From the NCBI GenBank assembly GCA_018712145.1, contig DVHJ01000013.1:1-35227 (forward strand): a stretch of 35,227 nucleotides of DNA. Direction: 5' to 3'. The DNA comes from Candidatus Faecousia faecigallinarum (GTDB lineage Bacteria; Bacillota; Clostridia; Oscillospirales; Oscillospiraceae). Below are positions 8,195 through 17,792 of this stretch, piece by piece; the stretch's first letter is position 1; each line of letters begins with the position of its first letter. The notes under the pieces are model-generated. The model had not been told where the DNA came from and did not search any database. It saw only the letters and a program-made list of their open reading frames with translations. The position numbers and the translations under genes were made by a program.

Positions 8195-10695
8195 GGTTCT
8201 TCCTCCTGATTTTTTTCCTGGGCGTCCACTTTTTCCACACCAATGACCTGACCTTCCACCCGCATGAGAATTACCCCTTGGGTATCCCGGCGGTAGACGT
8301 TGATGTCCGATGCCGGCATGCGGATAATAATGCCGCCGGAATCAATGAGCATCACATCGTCCGTATCGTCCACCACCCGGCAGCCGCATACCAAACCGGT
8401 TTTCTGGGTAATGTTGTAGTTTTTCATACCCTTTCCACCCCTGCTCTGAGGCTGGCGGGTACCGTCCTCCGAACGGCGGAGGTAATCCACCAGATCCGTG
8501 CGCTTGCCATAGCCGTTTTCCGTTACGGTAAGCAGGCTTTTTCCTTCTTCCGCCCGTTCGGCGCCTACCACATAGTCATCCCGGCTCAAGGTAATTCCAC
8601 GCACACCGGCCGCTTCCCGGCCCATGGGGCGGACATCGGTTTCACTGAAGCAAATGGCCATGCCATGAGCAGTTGCAATGACAATCCGATCGTTGCCATT
8701 GGTTTTCATCACAGAAATCAAATGATCCCCATCCTCCAAGCTCAAGGCACGAATACCGCCCTTCCGGTTGGTATTGATGGCGCTCATGGCAAGCCGCTTT
8801 ACTGTACCGTTTTTCGTCACCATCACCAGATATTCCTCTGGGGAAAAATCCCGGGTCAGAAGCATGGCCGTCACTTTTTCCCCAGGCTCCAGGGGCAGCA
8901 CGTTGACAATCGCCGTTCCCCGGGCGGTGCGGGATGATTCCGGAATCAAGTACCCTTTTTTCCGGTATACCCGGCCAAGATCGGAGAAAAATAGCACGTA
9001 ATCATGGGTAGAGGCCACGAAAATGCTCTTCACATAGTCCTCTTCTTTTAAATTCTGGCCGCTGATGCCCCGGCCGCCCCGGCGCTGGCTCCGGTAGGTA
9101 TCCACCGGCATACGCTTAATATAGCCCTGGCTGGATAGGGTATAGCAGCAGTCCTCTTCCTCAATGAGATCCTCCACATCAATCTCATCTTCCACATCCT
9201 GAATTTCCGTTTTCCGGTCATCGCCGTATTTGTCCCGAATGGCTGTCAACTCTTCCTTCAAAATGCTTTTTACCAGGGAAATATCCCCCAACACCTTTTG
9301 GTAATAGGCAATTTTCTCTTCCAGCTCTTTGTACTCAGCCTGGAGCTTTTCCCGGTCCAATCCCTGGAGCCGCTTGAGCTGCATATCCAAAATGGCCTGG
9401 GCCTGGACGGCAGACAGGTTGAACCGACTCATCAAGTTTTCCTTGGCATCATCATAGGACGAGCGAATAATGCGGATCACTTCATCAATATTGTCTTGGG
9501 CGATCAGCAAACCCTCCAGCAAATGGGCCCGCTCCTGGGCTTTTTCCAGGTCATATCTGGTGCGGCGGATAATGATTTCCTCCTGGAAGGCCAGGTATTC
9601 ATCCAGCATTTGCCGCAGGGTGAGAATTTTGGGCTGGGACTGATTTTTCACCAGGGCCAGCATATTGATGGCAAAGGTGGTCTGCAGCTGGGTCTGGGCA
9701 AACAGGCGGTTGAGCACCACCTGGGCGTTAGCATCCCGCTTCAGCTCAATGACAATCCGCATACCGCTGCGGTCGGATTCATCCCGAATGTCGGAAATTC
9801 CCTCCAACCGCTTATCGTTCACCTGGTCGGCCATGTTTTTGATGAGCATCCGCTTGTTCACCTGATAAGGAATTTCGGTCACGATAATCCGGGTACGATT
9901 TTGGCCAAACTCCTCAAAGTGGGTTCTGGCCCGGAGAATCACCCGGCCCCGGCCGGTGGCATAAGCGGCCCGGATGCCGGCCCTGCCCAGGATAATGGCC
10001 TTTGTGGGAAAATCCGGCCCGGTAATATGCTCCATCAGATCTCCTAAGGTAGCCTCCGGATCCTCCAGCACGCAAATGCAGGCATTGATCACTTCCCGTA
10101 AATTGTGGGGGGGAATATTGGTGGCCATGCCCACGGCAATGCCAGATGAGCCGTTAACCAACAGGTTGGGAAACCGGCTGGGCAGCACCCGGGGTTCTTT
10201 CCGGGTTTCGTCAAAGTTGGGATCCCAGTCCACCGTATTTTTTTCAATATCCCGGAGCATTTCGTTGGAAATTTTGGCCAGCCGTGCCTCGGTGTACCGG
10301 TAAGCCGCCGGAGGATCTCCATCCACCGAACCGAAGTTGCCATGGCCGTCCACCAGCATATAGCGCATGGAAAAATCCTGGGCCAGACGCACCAGCGCGT
10401 CATACACCGACTGATCCCCGTGGGGATGGTAGCGGCCCAGTACGTCGCCTACACAGGTGGCAGACTTTCGAAACGGCCGGTCTGCGGTGAGATTATCCTC
10501 ATACATGGCGTATAAAATCCGCCGGTGGACCGGCTTCAACCCGTCCCGCACATCCGGCAGCGCCCGTCCCACAATTACGGACATGGCATACTCCATGTAG
10601 CTTTGCTTCATTTCCCCCACCAATTCGGTGGTAATAATGGCCTGATTGGGGAACATAATGTCCTCAGGCCGGTAATCTTTCTTGTGTTGTGCCAA
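8191..10695 (-). CDS. gyrA: DNA gyrase subunit A
   Basis: An 834-residue gyrase A subunit that breaks and rejoins DNA during ATP-driven negative supercoiling with GyrB. The winged-helix domain holds the catalytic tyrosine Tyr134 ([10 protein letters not shown]). A coiled-coil segment follows, then the C-terminal beta-pinwheel, whose GyrA box (QRRGGRG) marks it as gyrase rather than topoisomerase IV. The start at 10695 gives [12 protein letters not shown]. In the quinolone-determining loop the residue equivalent to E. coli Ser83 is Gln95 (HGDQSVYD), while the Asp87 equivalent is kept (Asp99). The gene lies 50 bases after gyrB in the dnaA-gyrA cluster and overlaps the acetyltransferase start by four bases. 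Confidence 0.97.
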   Translation of the reverse strand: MAQHKKDYRPEDIMFPNQAIITTELVGEMKQSYMEYAMSVIVGRALPDVRDGLKPVHRRILYAMYEDNLTADRPFRKSATCVGDVLGRYHPHGDQSVYDALVRLAQDFSMRYMLVDGHGNFGSVDGDPPAAYRYTEARLAKISNEMLRDIEKNTVDWDPNFDETRKEPRVLPSRFPNLLVNGSSGIAVGMATNIPPHNLREVINACICVLEDPEATLGDLMEHITGPDFPTKAIILGRAGIRAAYATGRGRVILRARTHFEEFGQNRTRIIVTEIPYQVNKRMLIKNMADQVNDKRLEGISDIRDESDRSGMRIVIELKRDANAQVVLNRLFAQTQLQTTFAINMLALVKNQSQPKILTLRQMLDEYLAFQEEIIIRRTRYDLEKAQERAHLLEGLLIAQDNIDEVIRIIRSSYDDAKENLMSRFNLSAVQAQAILDMQLKRLQGLDREKLQAEYKELEEKIAYYQKVLGDISLVKSILKEELTAIRDKYGDDRKTEIQDVEDEIDVEDLIEEEDCCYTLSSQGYIKRMPVDTYRSQRRGGRGISGQNLKEEDYVKSIFVASTHDYVLFFSDLGRVYRKKGYLIPESSRTARGTAIVNVLPLEPGEKVTAMLLTRDFSPEEYLVMVTKNGTVKRLAMSAINTNRKGGIRALSLEDGDHLISVMKTNGNDRIVIATAHGMAICFSETDVRPMGREAAGVRGITLSRDDYVVGAERAEEGKSLLTVTENGYGKRTDLVDYLRRSEDGTRQPQSRGGKGMKNYNITQKTGLVCGCRVVDDTDDVMLIDSGGIIIRMPASDINVYRRDTQGVILMRVEGQVIGVEKVDAQEKNQEEEP

Positions 10696-10745
10696 AACTA
10701 ATCCTCCTCACCCCGGGGCATCCCCTGTCAGCAGACAAAAACCCA

Positions 10746-12683
10746 TCAATAGTCCAGGTTCGCCACGTATTTGGCATTTTGCTCGATAAATTCCTTCCGG
10801 GGTTCTACCTTCTCCCCCATGAGAAGCGTGAAAATTTCATCTGCCCGGACGGCGTCCTGCAATTCTATCCGCTTCAGGGTTCTGGTCTCCGGGTTCATGG
10901 TGGTTTCCCACAGCTCATGGGGATCCATTTCGCCCAAGCCTTTGTTCCGGGAAATGTCCACCTTGGCGTTGGGGTTATCCTTCCGCATCTCCCCGGAGAT
11001 CTGGTCCCGCTCCTCATCGGAGAAGGCATAGCGGGTAGTTTTTCCCCTGACCAGCTTATACAGCGGCGGCATGGCAGCATAGACATACCCATGCTCAATC
11101 AGCGGACGCATGAACCGGAAAAAGAAGGTGAGCAGCAGGGTGCGGATATGGGAGCCGTCTACGTCTGCATCCGCCATAATAATCACTTTGTGATATCTCA
11201 GCTTGGACAGATCAAACTCCGTGCCGATTCCCACCCCCAGGGCAGTGATCACCGGCTGCAATTTGTCGTTGCCAATCACTTTATCCTCCCGGGCTTTTTC
11301 CACGTTGAGCATTTTTCCCCACAGGGGCAAAATCGCCTGGAACCGGGAATCCCGGCCTTGTGTGGCGGAGCCGCCTGCGGAGTCGCCCTCCACAATATAA
11401 ATTTCCGTCAGGCTTGGGTCGGATTCGTTGCAGTCTCTCAGTTTATCCGGCATGGCCGCGCCGCCCAAAGCGGTTTTCCGCCGGATGGAGTCCCGGGCTT
11501 TCTGGGCAGCTGCCCTGGCCCGATTAGCCGTCATGGCCTTCTCCAAAATAATCTTGGCGGTTTTGGGATGCTCTTCAAAGTAGGTAGCCAGCTGATCCGA
11601 AACAATAGAGTCCACTAGGGTTCGGATATAGGCATTACCCAACTTGGCCTTGGTCTGTCCTTCAAATTGGGCATCGGTGAGCTTGACAGAGATAATGGCA
11701 GTGATACCCTCCCGGCAGTCCTCCCCCTGTACCCGGTCATCCCCCTTGATTGCACCGGTGCGGGCACCATAGGCATTGACTACCCGGGTTAAGGCAGACT
11801 TAAACCCGGTTTCGTGCATACCCCCTTCCGGCGTATGCACATCATTGGCAAAAGACAACAGAAATTCGGAAAACCCGTCGTTATACTGAATGGCGATTTC
11901 TGCCGAAGCCTCCCCTTTGGTACCGCGAATATAAATGACATCATCGTGAAGGGTTGTTTTATTCCGGTTGCACCACTGGGCAAACTCCTTAATGCCCCCT
12001 TCATAGCACATGGTTTTGCTGGGGCCGTCTGGCGTTCTTTGGTCTGCAATGGTGATGGTGAGGCCGGCGTTGAGGAAGGCTTCCTCCCGCATCCGGGTGT
12101 GCAATGTGTCGTAGTCATACACTACGGTATCAAAAATTTCCGGATCCGGCTGGAAGGTGACCACTGTACCGGTGCGGCTGGTTGACCCAACCACCGTCAT
12201 TTCCTGGGTAATGTCTCCCCGGGCAAACTCCATTTGATAGATTTTCCCGTCTTTGTGCACCTGTACCTTAAGCCACTGGGACAGCGCATTCACCACCGAT
12301 GCACCTACGCCATGCAAGCCGCCGGACACTTTATATCCACCGCCGCCGAATTTTCCGCCGGCGTGGAGAACAGTGTACACCACTTCCAATGCCGGCCGGC
12401 CGGTTTGGGGTTGAATATCCACCGGGATACCCCGCCCGTCATCGTCCACGGTAATGGAATTGCCGGGATTGATGGTCACCGAAATGTGCTTACAATATCC
12501 GGCCAGCGCTTCGTCAATGGCATTGTCTACAATCTCATACACCAGGTGATGCAAGCCAGAAGCGGAAGTGGAGCCAATATACATACCGGGACGTTTACGC
12601 ACCGCCTCCAGCCCCTCCAGCACTTGAATTTGGGCTGCATTATAGTCAGTCTCCACTTTTTTATTCATCAGTTCGTCCGCCAT
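10746..12683 (-). CDS. gyrB: DNA gyrase subunit B
   Basis: A 645-residue ATPase subunit of gyrase. It has the GHKL ATP-binding domain (YEIVDNAIDEA, DDDGRGIPV), the transducer domain, the Toprim domain (EGDSAGGSA, DADVDGSHI) and the C-terminal GyrA-contact segment (NKGLGEMD). It is the short Gram-positive form without the enterobacterial insert. The start at 12683 has AAGGAGG seven bases upstream; a frame opening at 12719 would lie inside recF and lacks such a site. The ribosome site abuts the recF stop codon. At the position of E. coli Lys447 there is a tryptophan (AILPLWGKM). Confidence 0.96.
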   Translation of the reverse strand: MADELMNKKVETDYNAAQIQVLEGLEAVRKRPGMYIGSTSASGLHHLVYEIVDNAIDEALAGYCKHISVTINPGNSITVDDDGRGIPVDIQPQTGRPALEVVYTVLHAGGKFGGGGYKVSGGLHGVGASVVNALSQWLKVQVHKDGKIYQMEFARGDITQEMTVVGSTSRTGTVVTFQPDPEIFDTVVYDYDTLHTRMREEAFLNAGLTITIADQRTPDGPSKTMCYEGGIKEFAQWCNRNKTTLHDDVIYIRGTKGEASAEIAIQYNDGFSEFLLSFANDVHTPEGGMHETGFKSALTRVVNAYGARTGAIKGDDRVQGEDCREGITAIISVKLTDAQFEGQTKAKLGNAYIRTLVDSIVSDQLATYFEEHPKTAKIILEKAMTANRARAAAQKARDSIRRKTALGGAAMPDKLRDCNESDPSLTEIYIVEGDSAGGSATQGRDSRFQAILPLWGKMLNVEKAREDKVIGNDKLQPVITALGVGIGTEFDLSKLRYHKVIIMADADVDGSHIRTLLLTFFFRFMRPLIEHGYVYAAMPPLYKLVRGKTTRYAFSDEERDQISGEMRKDNPNAKVDISRNKGLGEMDPHELWETTMNPETRTLKRIELQDAVRADEIFTLLMGEKVEPRKEFIEQNAKYVANLDY

Positions 12684-12696
12684 ATGCGAACCTCCT

Positions 12697-13797
12697 TCAT
12701 TCCAATTTCCCTGCGGCAATGCGTATTGTCTGCCCTGCTTTGGTCAACCGCCCCGGCTCACAGCAGGTGATGAAGACCTGTCCCGACTGGATCTGATTCA
12801 GGACAAAATCCTGGCGCCCCGGGTCCAGCTCGGACAGAACATCATCCAGCAACAGTACCGGCTCTTCCCCGGTATCCCGGCTCATAATCTGCCGCTGGGC
12901 CAGTTTTAGGCTGATGGCAGCAGTACGGGTTTGCCCCTGGGAGCCAAAGCTCTTCAGGCTCAGCCCATCCAAGACTCCATCAAAATCATCCCGGTGGGGG
13001 CCGGTTAAGCATTGGGCCGATTCCAACTCCGCTTCCCGGTGGCTTTGCCAGTGCTCCAGCAATTGCTGCTCCAGCTGCTTGGTTGGCGCCATGGGATCCG
13101 TTACGGTGGAAACCGTGCGGTAGGGAATTTCCAGGGTTTCCCGCCCACCGGAAAAAGCCCGGTGATATTCGGTGGCCGCTTTGCCCAGGCTGTCTAAATA
13201 CCTGGCCCGGTAGGCGATAAGCACTGCTCCTACCTGACACAACCGCTGGCTGTACTCCGGCAATACCTCCAGAAGAGTGGGATTCTGAAACCGGTCTCTC
13301 AGTATCCGGCTTTTCTGTTCTAAAGTCCGGTTATACAGTTGCAAAGCCGAGGCATAGCCCGGCCTAAGTTGACATAATCCATTGTCTACAAAGCGGCGGC
13401 GGCCGGAGGAGCCAGCTTTCAGCATGGATAAATCTTCCGGGCAGAATAGGACTGTGGTTAATACGCCGGTCAATTCCCCCTGGGTTTTCCGCCGGACATC
13501 ATTCAAATACAGCTGTTTTGGCCGGCGGCCGGAAAAAAACACCACACGAAGGGTTTGTTGGCGGATTTGGCCGGTGATCTGAGCTTGCAAATCGGCAAAA
13601 TTCTGCCCAAAGCGCACCAACTCCGCCTCTTTTCGGGTGCGAAAGCCGTGGCCGGTAGACAAAGCATAAATGGCTTCCAGCAAATTGGTTTTCCCCTGGG
13701 CATTTTCCCCCAGGATCAAATTGACGCCTGGGGAAAATGCCTGGGAAAAGCACTGGTAATTTCGGAAATTTTCCAGCGTCATCCGGTCAATTTGCAT
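12697..13797 (-). CDS. recF: RecF recombination/repair ATPase
   Basis: A 366-residue SMC-like ABC ATPase that helps load RecA at single-strand gaps together with RecO and RecR. The N-terminal Walker A is [13 protein letters not shown] and the C-terminal part has a signature-like SQGQ and a Walker B region [11 protein letters not shown]. The length is normal. Its start overlaps the end of the S4-domain gene by 11 bases with an AGGTGA site inside that gene, and it ends 13 bases before gyrB. This is the standard dnaN-yaaA-recF-gyrB context. Confidence 0.95.
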   Translation of the reverse strand: MQIDRMTLENFRNYQCFSQAFSPGVNLILGENAQGKTNLLEAIYALSTGHGFRTRKEAELVRFGQNFADLQAQITGQIRQQTLRVVFFSGRRPKQLYLNDVRRKTQGELTGVLTTVLFCPEDLSMLKAGSSGRRRFVDNGLCQLRPGYASALQLYNRTLEQKSRILRDRFQNPTLLEVLPEYSQRLCQVGAVLIAYRARYLDSLGKAATEYHRAFSGGRETLEIPYRTVSTVTDPMAPTKQLEQQLLEHWQSHREAELESAQCLTGPHRDDFDGVLDGLSLKSFGSQGQTRTAAISLKLAQRQIMSRDTGEEPVLLLDDVLSELDPGRQDFVLNQIQSGQVFITCCEPGRLTKAGQTIRIAAGKLE

Positions 13798-14038
13798 TTG
13801 CTGTCACCTGGTACCGGCCGCCTAGACAGGATACCACATCTCCTGGGCGGAGTTTTTTTCCCCGCATAGTACAAATTTCTCCGTTTACCATGACCTGTCC
13901 ATCCTGAATCAGTGTTTTGGCCATGCCTCCAGAGGCAACGGCGTCAGCCAGCTTCAGTAAAGCTTCCAGACGAATAAATTCGGTGGTGATGGCTACCGTC
14001 TTAATCCGGTCATCTTTTTTTCTTACTGCAACGCGCAT
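13787..14038 (-). CDS. yaaA: S4 RNA-binding domain protein, YaaA type
   Basis: An 83-residue protein made almost wholly of an S4-like RNA-binding fold ([18 protein letters not shown], then [10 protein letters not shown] and the basic [10 protein letters not shown]). It matches the small S4 protein found between dnaN and recF in most Firmicutes; in Bacillus subtilis YaaA is linked to ribosome assembly. The ATG at 14038 is chosen because AGAAGGA lies just upstream. A TTG at 14059 overlapping the dnaN stop (TTGA) would extend it by seven residues and cannot be excluded. Confidence 0.88.
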   Translation of the reverse strand: MRVAVRKKDDRIKTVAITTEFIRLEALLKLADAVASGGMAKTLIQDGQVMVNGEICTMRGKKLRPGDVVSCLGGRYQVTANAN

Positions 14039-14055
14039 ACTTTTCCTTCTTTCTG

Positions 14056-15162
14056 TCAAGTAGAGGAAGGCAGGCGAACGGGTAAAACCATATAGGAAAA
14101 ATCATCGTCTTCCGTGACTGGCGTAAGCACGATGGGGCTCAGTCCGTTTTTGAGTTCCAGACAAACCTCTTCTGTGGGTACGGCCCGGAGAGCATCTGCT
14201 AGATACCGGCAGTTAAAGCCGATTTCCAGTTCTTCCCCATTGCCGGCAATGGCGCACTGATCCTCGGCAGCGCCAATGGTGGTCACTGTGCGAAACACCA
14301 CTTCATTTTCCTTAAACAGACAACGCATGGGGCTTTTTACCTTTTCCATCACCATTAGGCCAACCCGGTCTACGCTGGAGGCCAGGTCTGCTACATTGGC
14401 AGTAAGCCGGATAGGACTGTCCTGGGGAACCACTTTCCGCCAGTCCAAAAAATCCCCTTCCAATAAACGGCAAATTAAAACAGCGTTACCCATAGAAAAC
14501 AGAATGTGCTTCGGCCCTAATGTGAATGTGACGTCTCCATCATCAGTTAGAATTTTTTCCACTTCCTTCAAAGCAACGGCTGGCACCACAAAATGCATTG
14601 GCGTCATCTGCCCTTCCGGCCGGTAGGACCGGCGAGCCAGGCGGAAGCCATCCACCGCCACCACAGAAAACCGGTTTTCCTCCACTTCAAACAGGCATCC
14701 GGTAAATACCGGCCGGTTTTGATTTTCCGCAACAGCAAAAATCACACCGCCGATCATTTCCCGGAGTTTGCTTTGGGGCATGGTGACACTATTCCGGTTT
14801 TCCACATCCGGCAGCTCTGGATAATCCTCGGCGCTCAGGGCGGAAATGGTGAACTTTGCCCGGCCGGCTTTAATGGTTACTTTATAGTTTTCATCCACGT
14901 CCATGGAGACCGGCCCTTCCGGCAATCGCCGGACAATGTCGGCAATCAGTTTGGCTGGCATGACGCACTGGCCTGTGCGGGAAATATCCGCCTCTGTAGA
15001 GACGGTGATAGCAGTTTCCAGGTTAAATCCAGTGAGCTGGAGGCTGTTTCCTGCCTGGAACAGAACACCTTCAATGGCAGGTAGGGGACTTTTCGCCGCT
15101 ACCGTGCGGCTGGCAACAGAAATGGCAGAAAACAGGGCGCTTTTTTCACAGGTAAACTTCAC
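14056..15162 (-). CDS. dnaN: DNA polymerase III beta sliding clamp
   Basis: A 368-residue beta clamp that tethers DNA polymerase III to the template. It has the three repeated clamp domains, with the typical N-terminus ([19 protein letters not shown]) and the C-terminal PVRL motif. The start is GTG at 15162 with a very strong ribosome site (AAGGAGGAGA). It follows dnaA across a 265-base gap holding the putative origin. It is probably co-transcribed with dnaA and the downstream genes, since I saw no convincing separate promoter. Confidence 0.96.
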   Translation of the reverse strand: MKFTCEKSALFSAISVASRTVAAKSPLPAIEGVLFQAGNSLQLTGFNLETAITVSTEADISRTGQCVMPAKLIADIVRRLPEGPVSMDVDENYKVTIKAGRAKFTISALSAEDYPELPDVENRNSVTMPQSKLREMIGGVIFAVAENQNRPVFTGCLFEVEENRFSVVAVDGFRLARRSYRPEGQMTPMHFVVPAVALKEVEKILTDDGDVTFTLGPKHILFSMGNAVLICRLLEGDFLDWRKVVPQDSPIRLTANVADLASSVDRVGLMVMEKVKSPMRCLFKENEVVFRTVTTIGAAEDQCAIAGNGEELEIGFNCRYLADALRAVPTEEVCLELKNGLSPIVLTPVTEDDDFSYMVLPVRLPSST

Positions 15163-15191
15163 AGAATCTCCTCCTTCGTGAAAAAAATGTC

Positions 15192-15404
15192 ATCTATAGA
15201 TAAACAGGGAGATATATAGGTAGTCGTAATAGCAGTAGAAGGCTGTTTGTGTGGAAATCCCGGGAAAGCCTTTGAAAATCAGCCATGATTTTTCCACAGG
15301 CAAAGGTGGAAGAATTTTGAAATTTCCACAGGGTTTGGGAAAGAAAAAATGATATACGGTTTTCCACAGGCAGTTTTTCCGCAGATGAGCAATCCTGTGG
15401 AAAT
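15192..15404. other. Putative origin of replication (oriC) between dnaA and dnaN
   Basis: Five DnaA-box-like 9-mers occur in the gap, each with one or two differences from TTATCCACA: TTTTCCACA at 15290-15298 and 15360-15368, ATTTCCACA at 15322-15330, and the inverted ATTTCCACA at 15250-15258 and 15396-15404. From the box at 15250-15258 toward dnaN there is a GC-containing spacer (15239-15249). Then comes a run of triplets TAG TCG TAA TAG CAG TAG (15221-15238), read 3' to 5' as DnaA-trios away from the box. An AT-rich tract follows (15192-15220) with the palindrome ATCTATAGAT. This order matches the basal unwinding system known from Bacillus subtilis. Confidence 0.85.
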
Positions 15405-15427
15405 ATTTTGCCGGAAAAAAATACGCC

Positions 15428-16741
15428 TTACAGCGAAGAGTTGATGTTGGCAGTAATGTCCCGTACTGTGGCAATCAGCGGAGAAGAGGGATTTTTCAGG
15501 TGGGTTTCCACCTTTCGGATAGAGTGGAGGACGGTAGAGTGATCCCGGCCAAATTCCCGGCCGATTTCCGGTAGGGATAGGTTGGTGAGCTGGCGGATCA
15601 GGTACATGGCCACCTGCCTGGCTTCTGCTGTGCCCTTGTTTTTCAGGGTGCCCCGGAGGACGGACTCATCGATGGAGTAAAACCGGCTGACTTGGTTAAT
15701 AATCAGCGAGGGCGTGGGAACGGCGTTTCCTTCTACTTTGAACATGTCGCTGATGGCCCGGGATACGTTGGGTAGGTCCAAGGGCATGTCGTTTAAGTCA
15801 CGGTAAGCCAGAATCTTTTTGACGGTGCCCTCAATTTGCCGCACGTTGTTGGTGATGTTGTTGGCAATGTAATCGCAAATATCGTCAGATAAATCCAGGC
15901 CCAAAGAAATAGCCTTATTTTTTAAGATAGCCATTCTGGTTTCATAATCCGGTGGCTGAATGTCCGCCAGTAGGCCCCATTCAAACCGGGTGCGCAGCCG
16001 GTCTTCCAGGGTGAGCATATCGCTGGGCTTCCGGTCGGAGGTCATGACAATTTGCTTTCGCTCTTCATAGAGCTTGTTGAAGGTATGGAAAAATTCCTCC
16101 TGGGTACTGTCCTTACCGGCAATGAATTGGATATCGTCGATGAGGAACAAGTCGGCTTCCCGGTATTTGCTCCGAAATTCCACATTTTTGCCGCTTTGCA
16201 AGGCGGCAATCAACTCATTGGTGAACTGGTCGCCCTTGATATAGACGATCTGAAAATTGGGGTGCTGCCGCCGCAGTTCGTTGGCGATCGCATACAGCAG
16301 GTGGGTTTTTCCCACGCCGGCCGGGCCGTGGATAAACAGGGGATTATACACCTGCCCGGGATTGTTGGCTACTGCAATGGCTGCCGAGTGGGCAAACCGG
16401 TTAGACGAGCCAACGACGAAATTGGAAAAGGTGAACTGAGGATTAAAGTCCATGACCGTGTTGGGCTTATCCCGGGATTTGTATTCTGCCAATTCCTCCG
16501 GCCCAAAGACAACCAACTCCACATCTGTGTGAAAAATTTCTTGCATGGCTTCCCGGATATAACCGGTGCAACGTTTTTGGATAATATCCTTGCGGAATGG
16601 GGAAGCGGTATACAAAATCAACTGTTCCTCGTTTAACTCCACTACCTCCGCATCGTCAAACCAAGTGGAAACCACGGCAGGGGTCAGGCGGTTTTCCATG
16701 TGACTGAGCACCTTGGCCCAGACGTAGGCAGATGAAATCAT
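15428..16741 (-). CDS. dnaA: Chromosomal replication initiator DnaA
   Basis: A 437-residue initiator with the four DnaA domains. Domain I is an N-terminal helicase-loading domain, the linker is short, and domain III is AAA+ with Walker A GPAGVGKT (139-146) and Walker B LFLIDD (198-203). The C-terminal helix-turn-helix carries the DnaA signature GRDHSTVLHS. The ATG at 16741 follows GAGGAG at a good distance. The protein probably binds the boxes just downstream of its own gene to open the origin. A sigma-A-type promoter lies about 65 bases upstream. Confidence 0.97.
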   Translation of the reverse strand: MISSAYVWAKVLSHMENRLTPAVVSTWFDDAEVVELNEEQLILYTASPFRKDIIQKRCTGYIREAMQEIFHTDVELVVFGPEELAEYKSRDKPNTVMDFNPQFTFSNFVVGSSNRFAHSAAIAVANNPGQVYNPLFIHGPAGVGKTHLLYAIANELRRQHPNFQIVYIKGDQFTNELIAALQSGKNVEFRSKYREADLFLIDDIQFIAGKDSTQEEFFHTFNKLYEERKQIVMTSDRKPSDMLTLEDRLRTRFEWGLLADIQPPDYETRMAILKNKAISLGLDLSDDICDYIANNITNNVRQIEGTVKKILAYRDLNDMPLDLPNVSRAISDMFKVEGNAVPTPSLIINQVSRFYSIDESVLRGTLKNKGTAEARQVAMYLIRQLTNLSLPEIGREFGRDHSTVLHSIRKVETHLKNPSSPLIATVRDITANINSSL

Positions 16742-16804
16742 GGCTGTACTCCTCTCTCTATCAGCAGTATGGAAAAGTCGAAAACGACAAAAATATTCAA
16801 CGTA

Positions 16805-16833
16805 ATTTTACCACAAGATTGAAAAAAAAACAA
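16805..16833 (-). promoter_or_regulatory. dnaA promoter
   Basis: On the minus strand there is a -35 TTGTTT (16828-16833), a 17-base spacer and an extended -10 TGG-TAAAAT (16805-16810), giving a leader of about 57 bases. The -35 lies inside the T-run of the hairpin at 16833-16868. A weak DnaA-box-like TTTACCACA (two mismatches) overlaps the -10 on the plus strand and could allow autoregulation, but this is tentative. Confidence 0.65.
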
Positions 16834-16868
16834 GGCGCTTTCCGCCGGTAATCCGGGAAAAAACGCCT
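16822..16868 (-). terminator. Terminator-like hairpin directly upstream of the dnaA promoter
   Basis: On the minus strand an imperfect hairpin (outer arms AGGCG 16864-16868 and CGCCT 16833-16837, inner TTTCC/GGAAA pairing) is followed by TTG and nine Ts. It has the form of an intrinsic terminator for leftward transcription, but no leftward gene lies just upstream (ylmH is divergent). Confidence 0.6.
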
Positions 16869-16959
16869 ATCCATGGAATGTTGAAGGCAATTTTTCCCCC
16901 AAGCGCGCCTGCTATTTTCAGAAGGAGATTTTATACTAGGCATTTGCCGGAATTTTCGG

Positions 16960-16965
16960 TATAAT
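16960..16965 (+). promoter_or_regulatory. ylmH: Probable -10 element for ylmH
   Basis: A consensus TATAAT lies 41 bases before the chosen ylmH start. No good -35 is found at 16-18 bases. Two small palindromes lie just upstream (GGCATTTGCC at 16939-16948 and CCGGAATTTTCGG at 16947-16959), so activator or repressor control is possible. The first in-frame ATG (16964) lies inside this element. Confidence 0.4.
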
Positions 16966-17005
16966 GAAAAAAGTATTGCCACAGATTGGTCGGGAGGGTA
17001 AGTTA

Positions 17006-17788
17006 ATGCAGGATAAACGCCGCTTGGAATCCCTGGCGCAAACGCCGGAAGACCGGATTTTGTTGGCCAGGGTATGGGAACGGTTAACCATGGGCATGCA
17101 GCGGAATATTCCGGCATATACCGCCTTTTTGTCTCCCAGGGAGCAGGCGTTGACCCGGCAGCTCATGGGCCAGTGCCGGTTTTTTGGGGGATATGCCGGG
17201 GCAGAACGGGCCATTGCCTGTTACTTGCCGGATTATTTGGATGAGGACTGCTTGATGGAAGACGGACCGGTGGTCTGCCTGCGGGCAGAGTTTTATACCA
17301 GAGACAAGCTAAGTCATCGGGATTTTTTGGGCAGTCTTATGGGTGCGGGAATTAAGCGGGAAACCGTGGGCGATATCCTGGTGGGGCAGGGGAGATGCGA
17401 CTTTTTTCTTCTGGCGGAAATTGCCCCTTATGTAGAGCAAAATTTAGTGAGCGCCGGCCGTACGCACCTGCAGGTGTCCAGAATTCCCTTGGCTATGGCT
17501 GATCACGGAACGCCGGACGCAGTGACGGTACGGGATACGTTGGCTTCCTTACGCTTAGACAGCGTGGTAAGCGCTGGTTTTCGCATCAGCCGCACCGTGG
17601 CTGCCCGGCACATTGCCGCAGGTGCTGCAGCCATTGACGGCCTGCCTTGTGAGAAACCGGATAAAGGGGTAGAGCCAGGCAATGTGATCACGGTGCGGGG
17701 TTTGGGCAAGCTTAGGCTGACCAATGTTCAAGGCCAGAGCCGGAAGGGCAGGATTTGGGTGGAAATGGAACGATACGGAAGGAGATAG
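17006..17788 (+). CDS. ylmH: YlmH/RqcP2-like S4-domain RNA-binding protein
   Basis: A 260-residue protein with the YlmH layout: an N-terminal helical region, a central domain (YTRDKLSHRDFLGSLMGAGI, then VGDILV) and a C-terminal S4 RNA-binding domain (about 175-245, VSAGFRISRTVAARHI). YlmH binds 50S-peptidyl-tRNA complexes and acts in ribosome-associated quality control in Bacillus. The start at 17006 is chosen because GGGAGGG lies upstream; the in-frame ATG at 16964 is part of the -10 element. Elsewhere ylmH usually sits in the division cluster near sepF and divIVA, so its place beside dnaA is unusual. It is followed after four bases by a DUF896 gene. Confidence 0.9.
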   Translation: MQDKRRLESLAQTPEDRILLARVWERLTMGMQRNIPAYTAFLSPREQALTRQLMGQCRFFGGYAGAERAIACYLPDYLDEDCLMEDGPVVCLRAEFYTRDKLSHRDFLGSLMGAGIKRETVGDILVGQGRCDFFLLAEIAPYVEQNLVSAGRTHLQVSRIPLAMADHGTPDAVTVRDTLASLRLDSVVSAGFRISRTVAARHIAAGAAAIDGLPCEKPDKGVEPGNVITVRGLGKLRLTNVQGQSRKGRIWVEMERYGRR

Positions 17789-17792
17789 CAAA

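Noticed and set aside
9298-10047. Long plus-strand open frame (249 codons) inside gyrA
   Set aside because: It is antisense to a conserved gyrA region; long shadow frames are expected in GC-rich genes and there is no ribosome site.
16777-16788. Small GTCG/CGAC hairpin in the dnaA leader
   Set aside because: Four base pairs only and no conserved riboswitch features, so no claim is made.
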